This document shows, piece by piece, positions 5,553 to 7,003 of a DNA stretch of 7,003 bases. The DNA is from Bacteroidota bacterium (GTDB taxonomy: Bacteria; Bacteroidota; Bacteroidia; AKYH767-A; JABDAW01). The stretch covers positions 1 through 7,003 of the forward strand of contig JAHEYM010000210.1 in the NCBI GenBank assembly GCA_023251595.1. The letters run 5' to 3'. The notes under the pieces were generated by a model. That model was not told the origin of the DNA. It saw only the letters and a program-made list of their open reading frames with translations, and did no database searches. Made by a program: the position numbers and the translations under genes. Every line of letters starts with the position of its first letter. The first letter of the stretch is position 1.

Positions 5553-5560
5553 TAACTTTG
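5553..5560 (+). promoter_or_regulatory. -7 box for the CotH-domain gene, very short leader
   Basis: TAACTTTG is an exact TAnnTTTG match ending six bases before the ATG at 5567. A transcript starting at the usual distance would have almost no leader. No -33 TTTG is found at normal spacing. It lies back to back with the minus-strand box at 5523-5530, so the two divergent promoters share about 40 bp and may influence each other. Confidence 0.5.
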
Positions 5561-5566
5561 TAAACG

Positions 5567-7003
5567 ATGAAAAGAACTTTATTCGCCTTCTTCTTCATTA
5601 TTGCATCACAGGTTTATTCTCAAACCTATTTCGGAGCGATCGGAAACGTCTCTGACGACGGGCTCAACAACGACTTCCCAAACACGGTTTCCGGATTATT
5701 ACCCCCAACTATCGATGGTACGCATGGCTTAGTCAACGTATGCCTCGATATTTCTCATACATGGGATTCAGACCTTGTTATGTATTTGATTGCACCCGAT
5801 GGAACCACCGTAACTTTGGTTTATCGCGTTGGGGGCTCAGATGATAACTTTACTCAAACTTGTTTCGATCAAAATGCTACAATTTCAATTCTCAACGCAA
5901 CCGCGCCTTTCACAGGTAGTTTTATTCCGCAGCAGACTTTAGGAAATATAAATAACGGTCAGAACGGAAATGGCACCTGGATTCTAAGAATTGTGGATGT
6001 GGCGGCTCAGGATACCGGCGTACTTCACAGTTGGAGTCTCGCTTTTGGCGCAAATGCAGCCACACCTTTTGTATTTACCTCCTCAAATCTTCCAATTATG
6101 GTCATTAATACAGGGGGAAATCAAATTCCGGATAGTCCAAAAATTATGGCCGATATGGGAATTGTATATAATGGAATTGGAAATAGAAATTATCGCACAG
6201 ATCCATTCAATGATTACAACGGGAAAATCGGAATTGAAGTGAGAGGTTCTAGTTCTCAAATGTTTCCTAAAAAATCTTATGGCTTCGAAACATGGGATAC
6301 AAACGGAATTCAGATAAATGCAGCGCTTCTTGGAATGCCTGCTGAAAGTGATTGGGTTTTGCATTCATCCTATTCCGATAAAACCTTAATGCATAATATG
6401 CTTTCATATAAATTATATGAAGATATGGGGCATTATTCTCCACGTACAAAATATCTCGAACTTTTTATTGATGGAGAATATCAAGGTGTTTTTCTTTTGG
6501 TTGAAAAAATTAAGCGATCAAATGTGAGGGTGAATATTGCGAAACTTCCTACGTCAGTCACGTCAGGCGATTCTTTAACCGGTGGATATATCTGGAAAAT
6601 AGATAAATTTACCGGTAGTGGTGGTCAGGGTTGGAGAAGTAATTATCCTTCAACAACCGCAGGTGATTCAGTCTTTTTTCAATATGAATATCCAAAGGCA
6701 GATAGTATTACCTCGGTTCAACAACAATATATTGCATCATTTGTTGATAGTTTTGAAACCGCTCTCATCGGACCAAATTTTGCCGATCCAATAATTGGAT
6801 ATAGACGATATATTTCGGTTCCAAGTTTTATTGATAATTTAATAAGTAATGAAATAAGCAAAAATATTGACGGTTATAGATTGAGTACTTTTTTCTACAA
6901 AGACAAAACGAGTAATGGTGGCAGAATAAAAAACGGACCCGTATGGGATTATGATATCGCCTGGCATAATGCCGATTATTATGGCGGTGATGACCCGACC
7001 GGT
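5567..7003 (+). CDS. Secreted P-domain / CotH kinase-like protein (3'-truncated)
   Basis: The frame is open from ATG 5567 to the window end (479 codons, no stop), so the C-terminus is missing. Residues 1-18 are a signal peptide (MKRTLFAFFFIIASQVYS). Residues 22-162 form a proprotein-convertase P (Homo B) domain: ISHTWDSDLVMYLIAPDGT (62-80) matches the family's H..DL...L.SP.GT block, and GNGTWILRIVDVAAQDTG (134-151) matches the W.L.v.D...D.G block. A CotH domain starts at about 175, with EVRGSSSQMFPKKSYGFE (224-241), GVFLLVEKIKRSNV (307-320), GGYIWKIDK (339-347) and NGPVWDYDIAW (456-466), including the acidic DYD pair (D461, D463) and E313. CotH in Bacillus is an atypical protein kinase of the spore coat; the role of secreted Bacteroidota homologues is not established. 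A T9SS sorting domain at the missing C-terminus is expected but not visible. Confidence 0.5.
   Translation, partial: MKRTLFAFFFIIASQVYSQTYFGAIGNVSDDGLNNDFPNTVSGLLPPTIDGTHGLVNVCLDISHTWDSDLVMYLIAPDGTTVTLVYRVGGSDDNFTQTCFDQNATISILNATAPFTGSFIPQQTLGNINNGQNGNGTWILRIVDVAAQDTGVLHSWSLAFGANAATPFVFTSSNLPIMVINTGGNQIPDSPKIMADMGIVYNGIGNRNYRTDPFNDYNGKIGIEVRGSSSQMFPKKSYGFETWDTNGIQINAALLGMPAESDWVLHSSYSDKTLMHNMLSYKLYEDMGHYSPRTKYLELFIDGEYQGVFLLVEKIKRSNVRVNIAKLPTSVTSGDSLTGGYIWKIDKFTGSGGQGWRSNYPSTTAGDSVFFQYEYPKADSITSVQQQYIASFVDSFETALIGPNFADPIIGYRRYISVPSFIDNLISNEISKNIDGYRLSTFFYKDKTSNGGRIKNGPVWDYDIAWHNADYYGGDDPTG

Noticed and set aside
5991..6449. Short reading frames on both strands inside the CotH gene
   Set aside because: They overlap a continuous frame with clear P-domain and CotH motifs and have no family features of their own.

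Overview
The window looks like chromosomal DNA of a Bacteroidota member. The evidence is an AT-rich composition, a type IX secretion (T9SS) C-terminal sorting domain with an IYPNP motif, a secreted P-domain/CotH protein, a DUF2157 + GDYXXLXY membrane gene pair, TAnnTTTG-type -7 boxes and no clear Shine-Dalgarno sequences. The species cannot be named from the sequence.

Layout, left to right. (1) Bases 1-633 hold the 3' end of a large secreted T9SS cargo gene on the + strand. (2) Bases 640-3555 form an accessory insert. It carries two complete toxin-antitoxin (TA) operons, both on +: an AbiEi/AbiEii type IV system (898-2558) and a VapBC-like system with a DUF2281-type antitoxin and a PIN-domain toxin (2876-3491). 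(3) Bases 3623-5486 hold a two-gene operon on the - strand, DUF2157 then GDYXXLXY, with an 11-bp overlap. (4) From 5567 to the window end there is a divergent + strand gene for a secreted protein: signal peptide, proprotein-convertase P-domain, CotH kinase-like domain. It is cut off by the window edge.

The most notable signal is the non-coding DNA around the TA operons. Two 125-bp direct repeats (A1 650-774, A2 2636-2760; about 84% identical by eye) lie upstream of the two operons. Two 52-bp direct repeats (B1 2578-2629, B2 3504-3555; about 81% identical) lie 12-20 bp after the two toxin stop codons. The order is A1-abiE-B1/A2-vapBC-B2, so each TA operon sits in the same A...B frame, in the same orientation, at nearly the same distances from A and B. 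GTTCGA occurs at all three unit boundaries (640, 2621, 3547), and the 8-mer GTTCGATA occurs six times, always in these repeats. This resembles a tandem gene-cassette array, but without canonical integron attC core sites and without a recombinase in view. At the left edge the DNA also matches the 3' end of a tRNA (T-loop to CCA at exact spacing) with no tRNA body, which may mark an attachment-site remnant. Only two cassettes are visible, so the cassette model is an inference.

The flanking genes look like ordinary Bacteroidota cell-envelope and secreted-protein genes. The TA pair is probably a later insertion directly behind the stop codon of the T9SS gene.
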